IMG/VR virus record: IMGVR_UViG_3300010354_000291
Span: 1-34,171 of that record
Strand: one strand, 5' to 3'
Source of the DNA: a virus
DNA length: 34,171 bases
The notes under the pieces are model-generated. The model ran no database searches. It was not told the origin of the DNA and saw nothing but the letters and a program-made list of their open reading frames with translations. This document shows, piece after piece, positions 7,947 through 15,489 of the stretch. The first letter of the stretch is position 1. Each line of letters begins with the position of its first letter. Made by a program: the position numbers and the translations under genes.

Positions 7947-9381
7947 AACCAATTACAATTATGATATGCAAAAATTGTATTTGGAAATGTTTCTCAGTGA
8001 TGCAGAGACATTTACTCGTTGTCAAACAATTTTTAGTCCGCAGAATTTTGATCAAAAACTTCAAGATACGGCAGAGTTTATCACTACCTATGTAGACAAA
8101 TACAAAACCATGCCTGAAGCCAACATAGTGAATACTGCTTGCGGTGTTGAACTTAATCCTGTTGCACTACCTAAGGAACACTATAATTGGTTGTTAAATG
8201 AGTTTGAAAATTTCAGTAGACATAAGAGCCTTGAGAGAGCGATTCTTAAAAGTGCAGACTTGCTGGAAAAGGGAGATTATGGTCCTGTAGAAAAACTTGT
8301 TAAAGATGCTATTCAAATTAGCCTAAACAAGAACATGGGAACAGACTATTGGGAAGATCCTAGAGCAAGGTTGATGAAGCTGAAAGAAAACAATGGTCAG
8401 GTCAGCACAGGTTGGCCCACTGTTGATAAGAAACTATATGGCGGATTCAAACGCGGAGAACTCAACATTTGGTGTGCTGGGTCAGGCGGCGGTAAGAGCC
8501 TGTTCTTAGCTAATCAAGGATTGAATTTTGCTCTAGCAGGTCTTAATGTAATTTATTTTACATTTGAGTTGAGTGAAGAACTAGTCAGCATGCGATTAGA
8601 CAGCATGGTCACTGGTACAGCTACTAGAGAAATTTTTAAGAATCTTGATGATGTTGAAATGAAAGTCAAGATGATGCGTAAGAAAGCCAGCGAAATACAG
8701 GTTGTATACATGCCCTCAGGCAAAAATTGCAACGACCTTAGATCCTATCTAAAAGAATATCAAGTTAAATTTGGCAAAAAGCCTGATGTAATTTTGGTAG
8801 ACTATTTGGATCTAATGATGCCTTTGAGTATCAAGGTAAGTCCCAGCGATTTGTATGTTAAAGACAAGTATGTATCGGAAGAACTACGCAATCTAGCAAT
8901 GGAAACTCAGTGCGTAGTTGTAACAGCAAGTCAGTTGAATAGAGCAGCAGTTGAAGAAATTGAATTTGATCACAGTCATATTTCAGGCGGCTTAAGCAAG
9001 ATTCAAACTGCTGACAACGTAATTGGTATCTTTACAAGTCGTGCTATGCGTGAACGTGGTCGTTATCAAATTCAGTTTATGAAAACACGTTCAAGTAGCG
9101 GTGTTGGACAAAAAGTTGAACTAGATTTTAATATCGATACATTGCGTATCACTGATCCTGGTGAGGAAGAAACCGAAGCCAATTTAAATCAAATGCGTTC
9201 AAATTCCAATAATAATATCATGCAAGGATTACGCAGAACCAGCGTTGTAAGCAGCACAGCCACTGAGCAAGAATCTATAGACCCTACACAGGGTGTATCA
9301 ATAAACAAGATTAAATCAAAAAATCCATCAGCACCGCTGATTAGATCTTTCTTAACTGATATTAGTCCAGAAAAAGATTAA
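7939..9381 (+). CDS. 41: Replicative DNA helicase (gp41/DnaB-like)
   Basis: 480 residues. The N-terminal helical domain (about 1-140) is followed by a RecA-like ATPase. Walker A is GSGGGKS (181-187), Walker B is DVILVDYLDLM (about 283-293), with a following TASQLNR and an arginine-rich C-terminal block. It acts as a ring helicase unwinding the fork 5'-3' and recruits primase. Length and order (primase then helicase) fit the T4-like replisome. It overlaps primase at the start and converges with the AlgH-like gene by 4 nt. Confidence 0.92.
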   Translation: MSKTNYNYDMQKLYLEMFLSDAETFTRCQTIFSPQNFDQKLQDTAEFITTYVDKYKTMPEANIVNTACGVELNPVALPKEHYNWLLNEFENFSRHKSLERAILKSADLLEKGDYGPVEKLVKDAIQISLNKNMGTDYWEDPRARLMKLKENNGQVSTGWPTVDKKLYGGFKRGELNIWCAGSGGGKSLFLANQGLNFALAGLNVIYFTFELSEELVSMRLDSMVTGTATREIFKNLDDVEMKVKMMRKKASEIQVVYMPSGKNCNDLRSYLKEYQVKFGKKPDVILVDYLDLMMPLSIKVSPSDLYVKDKYVSEELRNLAMETQCVVVTASQLNRAAVEEIEFDHSHISGGLSKIQTADNVIGIFTSRAMRERGRYQIQFMKTRSSSGVGQKVELDFNIDTLRITDPGEEETEANLNQMRSNSNNNIMQGLRRTSVVSSTATEQESIDPTQGVSINKIKSKNPSAPLIRSFLTDISPEKD

Positions 9382-9929
9382 AAGTAAGATTTTACTTTTA
9401 TTTCTATAGATTGCTGTAGACAGGCTTCCCATAGAATGTCGTGGTCTGTATTAAACACGTTATCAATATCGGCAGGCAGTATCTCCCATTTAAACGGATC
9501 TGATGGATCCCTTTCCTTACCAAGATGCTTGTCTAATCTGCCCTCGTCAAATAACCAATAACCTGCACAGGCTTTGAGATAGGTTGGTCCTTCATCTTTT
9601 GCAATTGCCATTAGTATACTGATATCATGTGTGACGCCAATTGTATTAGTTAAGGGAACGGTTCCTATTCCTCTCCAATCTAAGCTATGTATGATATGTA
9701 CTTTATCTACAGCAATATTACCGCCGTACCAAATAGGATCGCTACCGTAATACTGTATATTCAAATTTCTAGCAATAGATGAAAGTGTATTATCGGGCTG
9801 TAATTTGTTTATTTGCAAGGCAATGCTTACGTCGTTTGTGTGGCTCAAACACAATAAAACAGCACGAGATAGGTCATCTTCTGGATTTGTAGGATTAGCT
9901 ATTAGTAAATTTCCTGCGTAATTTTTCAT
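9378..9929 (-). CDS. AlgH/YqgE-family protein (UPF0301/DUF179)
   Basis: 183 residues. GNLLIANPTN...DLSRAVLLCLSH matches the opening of the AlgH/YqgE family (GxLLIAxP...FxRxVV.LCeH). IQYYGSDPIWYGG, VHIIHS, IGVTHDISILMAIAKDEGP and CAGYWLFDEGRLDKHL follow the family order (YGGPV, LH, +T.D...l..iA.G.gP, GYaGW..GQLe.El). The bacterial role is poorly defined (alginate regulation in Pseudomonas). A phage copy is unusual. It lies between convergent helicase and divergent nucleotidyltransferase genes with its own late-type element. Confidence 0.8.
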   Translation of the reverse strand: MKNYAGNLLIANPTNPEDDLSRAVLLCLSHTNDVSIALQINKLQPDNTLSSIARNLNIQYYGSDPIWYGGNIAVDKVHIIHSLDWRGIGTVPLTNTIGVTHDISILMAIAKDEGPTYLKACAGYWLFDEGRLDKHLGKERDPSDPFKWEILPADIDNVFNTDHDILWEACLQQSIEIKVKSYF

Positions 9930-9941
9930 ATAACTGTAATG

Positions 9942-9949
9942 TATTTAAT
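9942..9949 (-). promoter_or_regulatory. T4-type late promoter, leftward
   Basis: ATTAAATA on the minus strand lies 12 nt before the ATG at 9929. Together with the plus-strand element 2 bp away it forms a divergent late-promoter pair. Moderate match. Confidence 0.45.
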
Positions 9950-9951
9950 AC

Positions 9952-9959
9952 AATAAATA
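9952..9959 (+). promoter_or_regulatory. T4-type late promoter, rightward
   Basis: AATAAATA ends 7 nt before the ATG at 9967, with no Shine-Dalgarno between. Transcripts from it would be leaderless or nearly so. Confidence 0.6.
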
Positions 9960-9966
9960 CAACAAT

Positions 9967-10665
9967 ATGCTATTACGAGAGTTTGAGCTACCTATCGGAC
10001 AAAACACAGTTTTAAATCCTAAATTGTGGGACCATGATTCTCTTAAAGGCGAAGTTAAAACTGCACTATTACGAATAGCCAAAGACTTTCTTGAATTCGT
10101 AGATGTGCCTGTAAAGGTTGTAGATGTTGTAATAGCAGGTGGTAATGCAAATTATACCTACACAAATAAGTCTGATTTAGATTTACATATTATCGCAGAT
10201 GTTGATTCCACACCCTGCGATAGAGAAGCGATGGAATTGTTTGACACCAAGAGATTGCTGTACAAAAGAGATCATAACGTTACAGTAAAGGATATACCAG
10301 TTGAACTTTATATTGAAGATGTTAAAACTCCGGCTGTGAGTGCAGCTTACAGTTTATTAAAAGATAAATGGATAAGAGAACCAGAGCGTAAAACTACAGA
10401 TTACGATAAAGAATCTGTTGCCCACATGATTACAGTTTGGAAAACTCTTTTTCGTTCGGCAGTTCAAACGGCAGATTTACAAACCTGCAGGAATGTGTTA
10501 AAGTTATTGAGAAAATATCGTAAGAAAGGTTTGTCAACTGCGGACGGAGAATACAGTGTGCCCAATCTTGTTTACAAAAGTTTACGCAACGATCAGTCTC
10601 TAGAGGGACTGGTAACACTTGTTAATAAATTACACGACAGAGAACTAAGTCTAAAAGAACAATGA
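9967..10665 (+). CDS. Nucleotidyltransferase-fold protein (pol-beta superfamily)
   Basis: 232 residues. VVIAGGNANYTYTNKSDLDLHII contains the GG...S-D70-x-D72 signature of the pol-beta/MNT nucleotidyltransferase fold, and VELYIED (about 112-118) supplies a plausible third acidic residue. A helical C-terminal half follows. Related proteins with G-S/G...SDIDLH recur in T4-like phages, but substrates are unknown; adenylylation of a protein or RNA is possible. Its stop overlaps the deoxyribonucleotidase start (ATGA). A late promoter lies immediately upstream. Confidence 0.7.
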   Translation: MLLREFELPIGQNTVLNPKLWDHDSLKGEVKTALLRIAKDFLEFVDVPVKVVDVVIAGGNANYTYTNKSDLDLHIIADVDSTPCDREAMELFDTKRLLYKRDHNVTVKDIPVELYIEDVKTPAVSAAYSLLKDKWIREPERKTTDYDKESVAHMITVWKTLFRSAVQTADLQTCRNVLKLLRKYRKKGLSTADGEYSVPNLVYKSLRNDQSLEGLVTLVNKLHDRELSLKEQ

Positions 10666-11189
10666 ACGAATTAAATATCCCAACTCTGTACATAGATATG
10701 GACGGAGTTGTAGCGGACTTCAATGGGTTCGCAGCTACAGTTCTTCGAGAACCTGTAGACTTTTCAACAGAAAAATGGACAGAAGAACAATGGTCCAAAC
10801 TTAGAAGTTATCCTTGCCTTTATAAACATCTTCCAAAGATGGCAAGGGCTGATGAGATTATGGCAATTGCTAGAAAGTTTAGAAATTACCTCGGATGGAG
10901 AGTTTATATGCTCACCGCCGTCCCAAAAGCCAACGATGTTCCTGATGCATTCTCAGACAAAATTTATTGGATGTTAAAGTATTATCCAGATATCCCTGTA
11001 AGATTTGGTCCTTTCGCCAAAAACAAAAAGGATCATTGTAAGCCCGGCGATGTGCTATTTGACGATAGAGTTAGCAACTGCGAGGAATGGAGTCAGGCGG
11101 GAGGCCGAGCAATCCTAGCCAAAGATCCGGATCGTGCAATAGCAGAATTGAAAGAACTGTTTGAAAGTGAATATCGATATGATGCATGA
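10662..11189 (+). CDS. 5'(3')-deoxyribonucleotidase-like HAD phosphatase
   Basis: 175 residues. LYIDMDGVVADF holds the HAD nucleophile pair D12-x-D14. YMLTAVPK carries the motif II threonine; K/HC..GDVLFDDRVSN gives motif III/IV (DVLFDD). This layout is the NT5C-type 5'(3')-deoxyribonucleotidase, which dephosphorylates dNMPs. It probably tunes nucleotide pools during replication. It overlaps the nucleotidyltransferase gene by 4 nt. 54 nt of AT-rich sequence follow. Confidence 0.82.
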   Translation: MNELNIPTLYIDMDGVVADFNGFAATVLREPVDFSTEKWTEEQWSKLRSYPCLYKHLPKMARADEIMAIARKFRNYLGWRVYMLTAVPKANDVPDAFSDKIYWMLKYYPDIPVRFGPFAKNKKDHCKPGDVLFDDRVSNCEEWSQAGGRAILAKDPDRAIAELKELFESEYRYDA

Positions 11190-11243
11190 TTAAAACATTT
11201 CAATGTTTAAGTTATTGATATTTACCCAAAGCTAAGTATAGAT

Positions 11244-12314
11244 ATGAATAAACTTAAGATTTGTGTCTACGCTATCTGTAACGGAGAGCGTGACTTTATA
11301 CCTAGATGGATTGAAAGCGCAATGCCCGCAGATTATATCGTTATCTGTGACACGGGCAGTAAGGATGGAGCCGGAGAACTGGCTAAAACTTTAGGGGCCA
11401 CAGTTTATAATATATCTGTAAGTCCTTGGAGATTTGACATTGCAAGAAACACTGCTGTTAGTTTGTTACCCCAAGATGCAGATGTTTGTATTAGTCTAGA
11501 TATAGATGAAATACTGCAGCCAGGATGGCGCGAAGAAATTGAACGTGTGTGGATCAAAGGTGAAACCAACAGATTAAAATACATGTTTGATTGGGGTGCT
11601 GGCATTCCATTTTATTATGAAAAAATTCATGCAAGGCACGGCTTTGTGTGGAAAAACATCATTCACGAAGTTGTAACAGCAGATCCAAGGACTGTAGAAA
11701 AATGGGCTACAACTAATTTTCTTCTAGCTGTTCATAGACCAGATCCAAGTAAGCCTCGTAGTCAATACATGCCTATGTTAGAAGCGGATGTAAAAGACAA
11801 CCCTTACAATCCTCGCAATAGTTTTTATTATGCAAGAGAATTAACCTTTCATAATCGATGGGAAGAGTGCATAAGAGAGGTAGAACGATACCTTAAACTA
11901 GACAACACCTGGAAGAGTGAAAGAATGTATGCATTGCGTATACAGGGACAGGCTTACAGCGAATTAAAACAGTTTGATTTAGCATTACAAAGTTATTTAA
12001 AATCTGTAGAAGAATGGCCGTTCAGCAGAGAGCCTTGGATCGATCTAGCCACACACTATCTCATGCACAGTAATTTTCAACTATGCCTTGAAGCAGCAGA
12101 AAAAGCCATTGCAATCACAGATAGAGAAAATACCTACACTGTTGACCCTAGTGTGTGGGGAGGTAAGGTATGGGACATGGCAGCATGGTGTTCTTGGAAC
12201 TTGGGAATTTTTGACAAGGCATATGAATACGGATCTAAGGCTGCAGAACTAGATCCCACTGTTGAACGTTATACCTTCAATCTACAGTTTTATAAAAGCA
12301 AGGTGCAGCAATGA
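11244..12314 (+). CDS. GT2-family glycosyltransferase with TPR-like C-terminal region
   Basis: 356 residues. The N-terminal GT-A domain has ICNGERDFIPRWIES, VICDTGSKDG (D36) and ISLDIDE with the metal-binding D86-x-D88. From about residue 185 to the end, repeated helix pairs (SFYYARELTFHNRW, ALRIQGQAYSELKQF, PWIDLATHYLMHSNF, AAWCSWNLGIFDKAYEYG) look like tetratricopeptide repeats. It likely transfers a sugar to a host or phage glycan, lipid or protein, and could use products of the heptose module. The TPRs may bind the acceptor. It overlaps the next gene as ATGA. Confidence 0.82.
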   Translation: MNKLKICVYAICNGERDFIPRWIESAMPADYIVICDTGSKDGAGELAKTLGATVYNISVSPWRFDIARNTAVSLLPQDADVCISLDIDEILQPGWREEIERVWIKGETNRLKYMFDWGAGIPFYYEKIHARHGFVWKNIIHEVVTADPRTVEKWATTNFLLAVHRPDPSKPRSQYMPMLEADVKDNPYNPRNSFYYARELTFHNRWEECIREVERYLKLDNTWKSERMYALRIQGQAYSELKQFDLALQSYLKSVEEWPFSREPWIDLATHYLMHSNFQLCLEAAEKAIAITDRENTYTVDPSVWGGKVWDMAAWCSWNLGIFDKAYEYGSKAAELDPTVERYTFNLQFYKSKVQQ

Positions 12315-12604
12315 AATCTTTTTTAAACAAGATCAAAGAATTTTGGGTTAGAAGTTATACCAGTGATAGAAAAGCATTCAATCTAGAAATGATTGCCAGT
12401 GTGCTAGTAGTCATCAGTACAACTAGTATTGCGTTAACAGCAGACAATCCTCCCATGCATCTAATCTATCCTATTACCTTTGCCAGCGCATTGGTAAGTA
12501 TATGGGCTTATATTAGACGTGGTGTAGCATGGCCTTTGCTAATAACTACCTACTTTAGTTTTGTGCATATATTTGGATTTGGTAGAGCTATGGGTTGGTG
12601 GTAA
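12311..12604 (+). CDS. Small membrane protein
   Basis: 97 residues with a basic N-terminus and about three hydrophobic segments (MIASVLVVISTTSIAL, LIYPITFASALVSIWAYI, WPLLITTYFSFVHIFGF). It overlaps the glycosyltransferase by 4 nt, so it may be a membrane partner of it, or belong with the downstream holin-like protein. No family recognised. Its stop TAA forms part of the late promoter for the next gene. Confidence 0.7.
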   Translation: MKSFLNKIKEFWVRSYTSDRKAFNLEMIASVLVVISTTSIALTADNPPMHLIYPITFASALVSIWAYIRRGVAWPLLITTYFSFVHIFGFGRAMGWW

Positions 12605-12607
12605 ATA
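12600..12607 (+). promoter_or_regulatory. T4-type late promoter overlapping a stop codon
   Basis: GGTAAATA, where TAA is the stop of the upstream gene. It ends 5 nt before the ATG at 12613, which has no Shine-Dalgarno. Confidence 0.5.
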
Positions 12608-12612
12608 ATCAT

Positions 12613-12852
12613 ATGCAGAAACTACTCGAACAAATCAAAAGCATGCTGGCAGATGGCCATGATGCTAATTCTATAAGCAGCAAGCGTGTAGTGACATTTT
12701 TGGCATTTACACTTTGCGCATTTGGTTTTTTGGTTGATCTTTTCAGCAACTTTCAAATCACCCAGACACTTTATGATAGCATGATGTGGATTGTGATTGC
12801 AGGTTTGGGCTTTACAGCCAGCGAAAAGTTTGCCAAGAAGACTGAAGAATAA
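12613..12852 (+). CDS. Two-span membrane protein, holin-like candidate
   Basis: 79 residues from the ATG at 12613. A basic/polar N-terminus is followed by VVTFLAFTLCAFGFLVDLF and then MMWIVIAGLGFTASEKFAKK, two membrane spans with a charged tail. Size, topology and placement before a small membrane peptide and a lipoprotein fit a holin, but many phage membrane proteins look like this. A late-type element sits 5 nt upstream. Confidence 0.6.
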   Translation: MQKLLEQIKSMLADGHDANSISSKRVVTFLAFTLCAFGFLVDLFSNFQITQTLYDSMMWIVIAGLGFTASEKFAKKTEE

Positions 12853-12872
12853 TCTGCATTAACCTGGAGGGC

Positions 12873-12880
12873 TATAAATA
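12873..12880 (+). promoter_or_regulatory. Consensus T4 late promoter
   Basis: Perfect TATAAATA. Its last A is the first base of the ATG of the 33-aa gene, so transcripts from here cannot carry that start codon intact and must serve the lipoprotein gene at 12991. A GGAGG before it serves the 33-aa gene on longer transcripts. Confidence 0.65.
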
Positions 12881-12981
12881 TGTTGGCATTTTTATTAGGT
12901 GCGCTTGTAGGTTTACTTGTCGGCTGGTACTTTCCAGCACCAGCAGTCGTAGCAAATCTACTTGCAAAATTTAAAAAGTAA
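12880..12981 (+). CDS. 33-aa single-span membrane peptide
   Basis: ATG at 12880 preceded by CTGGAGGGC, a good Shine-Dalgarno. MLAFLLGALVGLLVGWYF is a membrane span, and the tail ends KFKK. It stops 9 nt before the lipoprotein ATG. The neighbours suggest an envelope or lysis role; a signal-anchor peptide is equally possible. Read directly from the strand; confident as an ORF because of the RBS and packing. Confidence 0.6.
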   Translation: MLAFLLGALVGLLVGWYFPAPAVVANLLAKFKK

Positions 12982-12990
12982 GGAGATAAT

Positions 12991-13194
12991 ATGTTTAAGT
13001 TTGTTGCAGTATCATTGGTAGCTCTTTCATTAGCGGCTTGTGGCGCTAAGGAAGAGGAAGTAGCTCCTGCAGTTGAAGCAGCTCCGGCTGTTGAAGCTGC
13101 CTCAGCAGAAGCAGCTCCGGCTGCTGACTCTGAGGTTCCTGCTGAAGGCCTATCAGCCACAGCGGAAGTAGTTGCTGAACCAGTTGTTCAGTAA
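12991..13194 (+). CDS. Small Ala/Glu/Pro-rich lipoprotein
   Basis: 67 residues with AAGGAGATAAT as ribosome site. The N-terminus MFKFVAVSLVALSLAACG is a lipoprotein signal peptide with lipobox LAAC (Cys17). The mature part is acidic and built of repeats such as APAVEAAPAVEAA, ending PVVQ. It should be lipid-anchored in the host envelope. Candidate roles are an outer-membrane spanin-like partner, superinfection exclusion or surface masking. A strong terminator follows. Shape alone cannot tell. Confidence 0.75.
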   Translation: MFKFVAVSLVALSLAACGAKEEEVAPAVEAAPAVEAASAEAAPAADSEVPAEGLSATAEVVAEPVVQ

Positions 13195-13216
13195 TATTGG
13201 TTTAGAACCAAATTAA

Positions 13217-13251
13217 TAATCGAGGGTCGCAAGGCCCTCGATTATTTTTTT
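13217..13251 (+). terminator. Rho-independent terminator
   Basis: TAATCGAGGGTC / GGCCCTCGATTA pair over 12 bp (one G-T) around a GCAA tetraloop, followed by TTTTTTT. It closes the 12.3-13.2 kb unit. A small hairpin (TTGGTT/AACCAA) at 13198-13212 precedes it. Confidence 0.92.
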
Positions 13252-13257
13252 GCCTTC

Positions 13258-13265
13258 AATAAATA
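13258..13265 (+). promoter_or_regulatory. T4-type late promoter
   Basis: AATAAATA directly after the terminator, ending 5 nt before the ATG at 13271 with no Shine-Dalgarno. It starts the fibre-gene unit. Confidence 0.65.
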
Positions 13266-13270
13266 ACTAT

Positions 13271-13447
13271 ATGCAGGAGCGAGATATATTTAAAGTTGAA
13301 GTATGGATTGACGGACAATTTTATACAAAATTCGATGTGGATCCTGTAGGCTACAACCCTATAGCAATTATTAGAGATTTTAAAAACAAAGCTGCACAAG
13401 GTTTAATACCATCAGCAAATAGAATAGAATTAAGAAAGGCACTGTAA
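13271..13447 (+). CDS. Small hypothetical protein ahead of the fibre genes
   Basis: 58 residues (IFKVEVWIDGQFYTKFDVDPVGYNP, split here as FKVEVWIDGQ and FDVDPVGYNP). No membrane or signal segment. Probably late-expressed from the adjacent promoter and co-transcribed with the glycine-rich protein 3 nt downstream. It may be a virion or assembly protein; no family recognised. Confidence 0.7.
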   Translation: MQERDIFKVEVWIDGQFYTKFDVDPVGYNPIAIIRDFKNKAAQGLIPSANRIELRKAL

Positions 13448-13450
13448 CAG

Positions 13451-14356
13451 ATGGCAGTCACAGCACCAGTAAGTTTACAAAAAATTGTTGCAGAATTTGG
13501 CGGTCCTGCAAATCTTTCTGCATACACCAGAGGGGGTACTTATGTACCAAACAGTCCTACCAATGCAGCGATCAGTACCACGGTAGCTGGCCTAGCTATC
13601 AGTCAATTTTTAGGTGCGGCCGCTTTTACTCCTTATACCGATGTGTTTACTTCAGGATCAGCAACTATAACTGCCCCTGCAGGAGCTACCAGTTGCACAA
13701 TTAAAGTATGGGGAGCTGGCGGAGGTGCTGGTTACGGATGTAACTTTGCTCTATATGGATCTGGTGTGGGCGGTGGTGGCGGTGGTGGAGCCTACAGCGA
13801 AAGAACCCTTAGTGTTACCGGTGCTGTTACGCAATTTTTCTATTCGGTTGGTGCGGGCGGCTTGGCGGGCACTACTCAAAATGTTCCGCCAAGTGGCACT
13901 GAAGGTAGCGGAACCAACGGCGGTGAAAGCAGTGTCACTGGCGCTACAGTACCTTCACCAGGAATTATTGCAGGAGGAGGCGGTGGCGGAACCGGAGCAA
14001 GTATAAGCGGATTTGGACCCAACGCTGTTCAAGGAACTGGTGGAGCTGGTGGAACAGCTGAAGGAGGCACGACCAATACCAGCGGCACAGCTGGATCTAC
14101 TCAAACCACAGGCGTTGACGTTGGCGCTGCAGGTGGTGCAGGTGCCAATGGTGGGGCTGGAGGAGCTGGAGGTGCAGAGGGTGCAGACTTTACTCCTGGT
14201 CCATTTACAGAAGGTCAACCTGGCGGTACAGGAACTGCTGCAGGTGGCGGTGGTGGTAGTGGCGGACTCAGCGGTGTACCGGGCGTGTTCCAATATCGCT
14301 ATCCCGCAGCCAGCGGCGACGGTGCTAGAGGCGAAATTTGGTTTGAGTGGAGCTAA
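13451..14356 (+). CDS. Glycine-rich tail-fibre/adhesin-type protein
   Basis: 301 residues. The N-terminal VSLQKIVAEFGGPANLSAY is the short attachment-like motif seen at the start of many T4-like fibre or tail proteins. From about residue 75 a Gly-rich domain follows with runs GGGGGGG, GAGGAGG and TGGAGG, and the C-terminus ends in ARGEIWFEWS. Such domains fold as polyglycine-II sandwiches in T-even gp38-like adhesins and bind host receptors. It probably decides host range. The GC content is raised by GGN codons. The 14359 partner follows directly. Confidence 0.75.
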   Translation: MAVTAPVSLQKIVAEFGGPANLSAYTRGGTYVPNSPTNAAISTTVAGLAISQFLGAAAFTPYTDVFTSGSATITAPAGATSCTIKVWGAGGGAGYGCNFALYGSGVGGGGGGGAYSERTLSVTGAVTQFFYSVGAGGLAGTTQNVPPSGTEGSGTNGGESSVTGATVPSPGIIAGGGGGGTGASISGFGPNAVQGTGGAGGTAEGGTTNTSGTAGSTQTTGVDVGAAGGAGANGGAGGAGGAEGADFTPGPFTEGQPGGTGTAAGGGGGSGGLSGVPGVFQYRYPAASGDGARGEIWFEWS

Positions 14357-14358
14357 CT

Positions 14359-14688
14359 ATGGGATATTTTGTCAAAGTAGAAAACAACATTGTTACCAAG
14401 GTCGTAATGGCTGAACAAAGCTATATTGACAGCGGTGCTGAAGGTGATCCTAACCTATGGAAACTCAGTGAAGGCAATTGTTTTCCTGATTACAAAAGAG
14501 AAAATGATCTAGGTGTGGGATTTAGCTATGATCCTGCTACAAACAGATTTATAGCTCCTCAGCCCTATCCCAGTTGGACCTATGACAATGTGACCAATCA
14601 ATGGTCAGCGCCAGTGGCCTATCCCATGGACGGTCAAAAATACGAGTGGAATGAACTCAGTCAAAGTTGGCAGCTATGGAGTTGGTAA
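14359..14688 (+). CDS. Fibre-associated / virion protein of T4-like phages
   Basis: 109 residues starting MGYFVKVENN. It contains GVGFSYDPATNRFIAPQPYPSW and WSAPVAYPMDGQKYEWNE (quoted in part), a repeated pattern of Trp/Tyr/Pro turns found in small proteins next to fibre genes of marine T4-like phages. It starts 2 nt after the adhesin stop; a GTG 12 nt upstream is an alternative. Likely a virion or fibre-chaperone protein. Confidence 0.65.
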   Translation: MGYFVKVENNIVTKVVMAEQSYIDSGAEGDPNLWKLSEGNCFPDYKRENDLGVGFSYDPATNRFIAPQPYPSWTYDNVTNQWSAPVAYPMDGQKYEWNELSQSWQLWSW

Positions 14689-14697
14689 ACACGCAGG

Positions 14698-14991
14698 ATG
14701 AAACTAACTGTAGGTCAAGATCTTCAACCCGTATACGATCTAGTTTTTAGAGTCAAAAGAAATTTTCCTCATCACTTTGGTAATATCAAAATGATCGTAC
14801 ACAATGTGGATCGTTATATTGGTCAGTACAACAATAATCTATGGCAGTACTCACGCAAGCCCTGCGACAAATATCGAGATGCTGCTCAACAAGACCTAGA
14901 CAGTCTTGCTGCTCTACTTACAGTGTTAGAACGTGCGGAAATGATGGGCTATCTCAGCGGCGAAAGTCGGCAGCGCGACGGTTTATTTTGA
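14698..14991 (+). CDS. Small hypothetical protein
   Basis: 97 residues, mostly helical, beginning MKLTVGQDLQPVYDLVFRVK, with many Asn, Gln and Tyr in the middle. It follows the fibre-associated gene by 9 nt (CGCAGG before the ATG) and converges with the next gene by 9 nt. Probably late like its neighbours. Function unknown. Confidence 0.65.
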   Translation: MKLTVGQDLQPVYDLVFRVKRNFPHHFGNIKMIVHNVDRYIGQYNNNLWQYSRKPCDKYRDAAQQDLDSLAALLTVLERAEMMGYLSGESRQRDGLF

Positions 14992-15474
14992 AGTGTTGCC
15001 CCTAGCTGCCCACTTGCCCACAGCATCACTCCACAGTGCGCGACTGAGGCTGTTGTTGCTGGCCAAACTTCGCATCTGACTCATTGATATCTGTGTGTTA
15101 TAGAGTTTGTTCCAACCTCTGTTCAATCTATCCAACACAGCGTCTAAACTGGGTTCATTAGCTGAGCTGTAGAGGTCCTTGACCATGGCACGAAACAGTT
15201 CCTGCGGAGGTGGAGGATTGTCTTTGCTGTAGTTAATGGTGCGTGTGCTGACCACTTCCAGTTCGCGTACTAACACTTCGCTGACACGGCTTTGGAGCTG
15301 CGCACCCAGTTTGCGAAAGGCAAACCTACGCTGATCTCCATCCAAGTTTTTGTTTTTAATGAACTTGGCCACTGCCTGCATTAGCTCCAAATAACCCATG
15401 TTGTCGTCGTAGTAAGGACTGTTCTCAAATTCCTTGTAGAGGTCCTTGCCCGATTGAAATTCTGCACCGCGCAT
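14983..15474 (-). CDS. Hypothetical helical protein
   Basis: 163 residues beginning MRGAEFQSGKDLYKEFENSPYY. It is charged, helical and has a PPPP stretch near residue 90. No membrane segment. A late promoter lies just upstream, 7 nt from the ATG. It may be a virion or assembly protein. No family recognised. Confidence 0.7.
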   Translation of the reverse strand: MRGAEFQSGKDLYKEFENSPYYDDNMGYLELMQAVAKFIKNKNLDGDQRRFAFRKLGAQLQSRVSEVLVRELEVVSTRTINYSKDNPPPPQELFRAMVKDLYSSANEPSLDAVLDRLNRGWNKLYNTQISMSQMRSLASNNSLSRALWSDAVGKWAARGNTSK

Positions 15475-15481
15475 ACTTTTT

Positions 15482-15489
15482 TATTTATT
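15482..15489 (-). promoter_or_regulatory. T4-type late promoter, leftward
   Basis: AATAAATA on the minus strand, 7 nt before the ATG at 15474. It overlaps the 3' end of the upstream minus-strand gene. Confidence 0.6.

Noticed and set aside
10847-10885. CTGATGAG...GAAA resembling a hammerhead ribozyme core
   Set aside because: Lies in the deoxyribonucleotidase coding region and the stem II segment between the two motifs does not pair.
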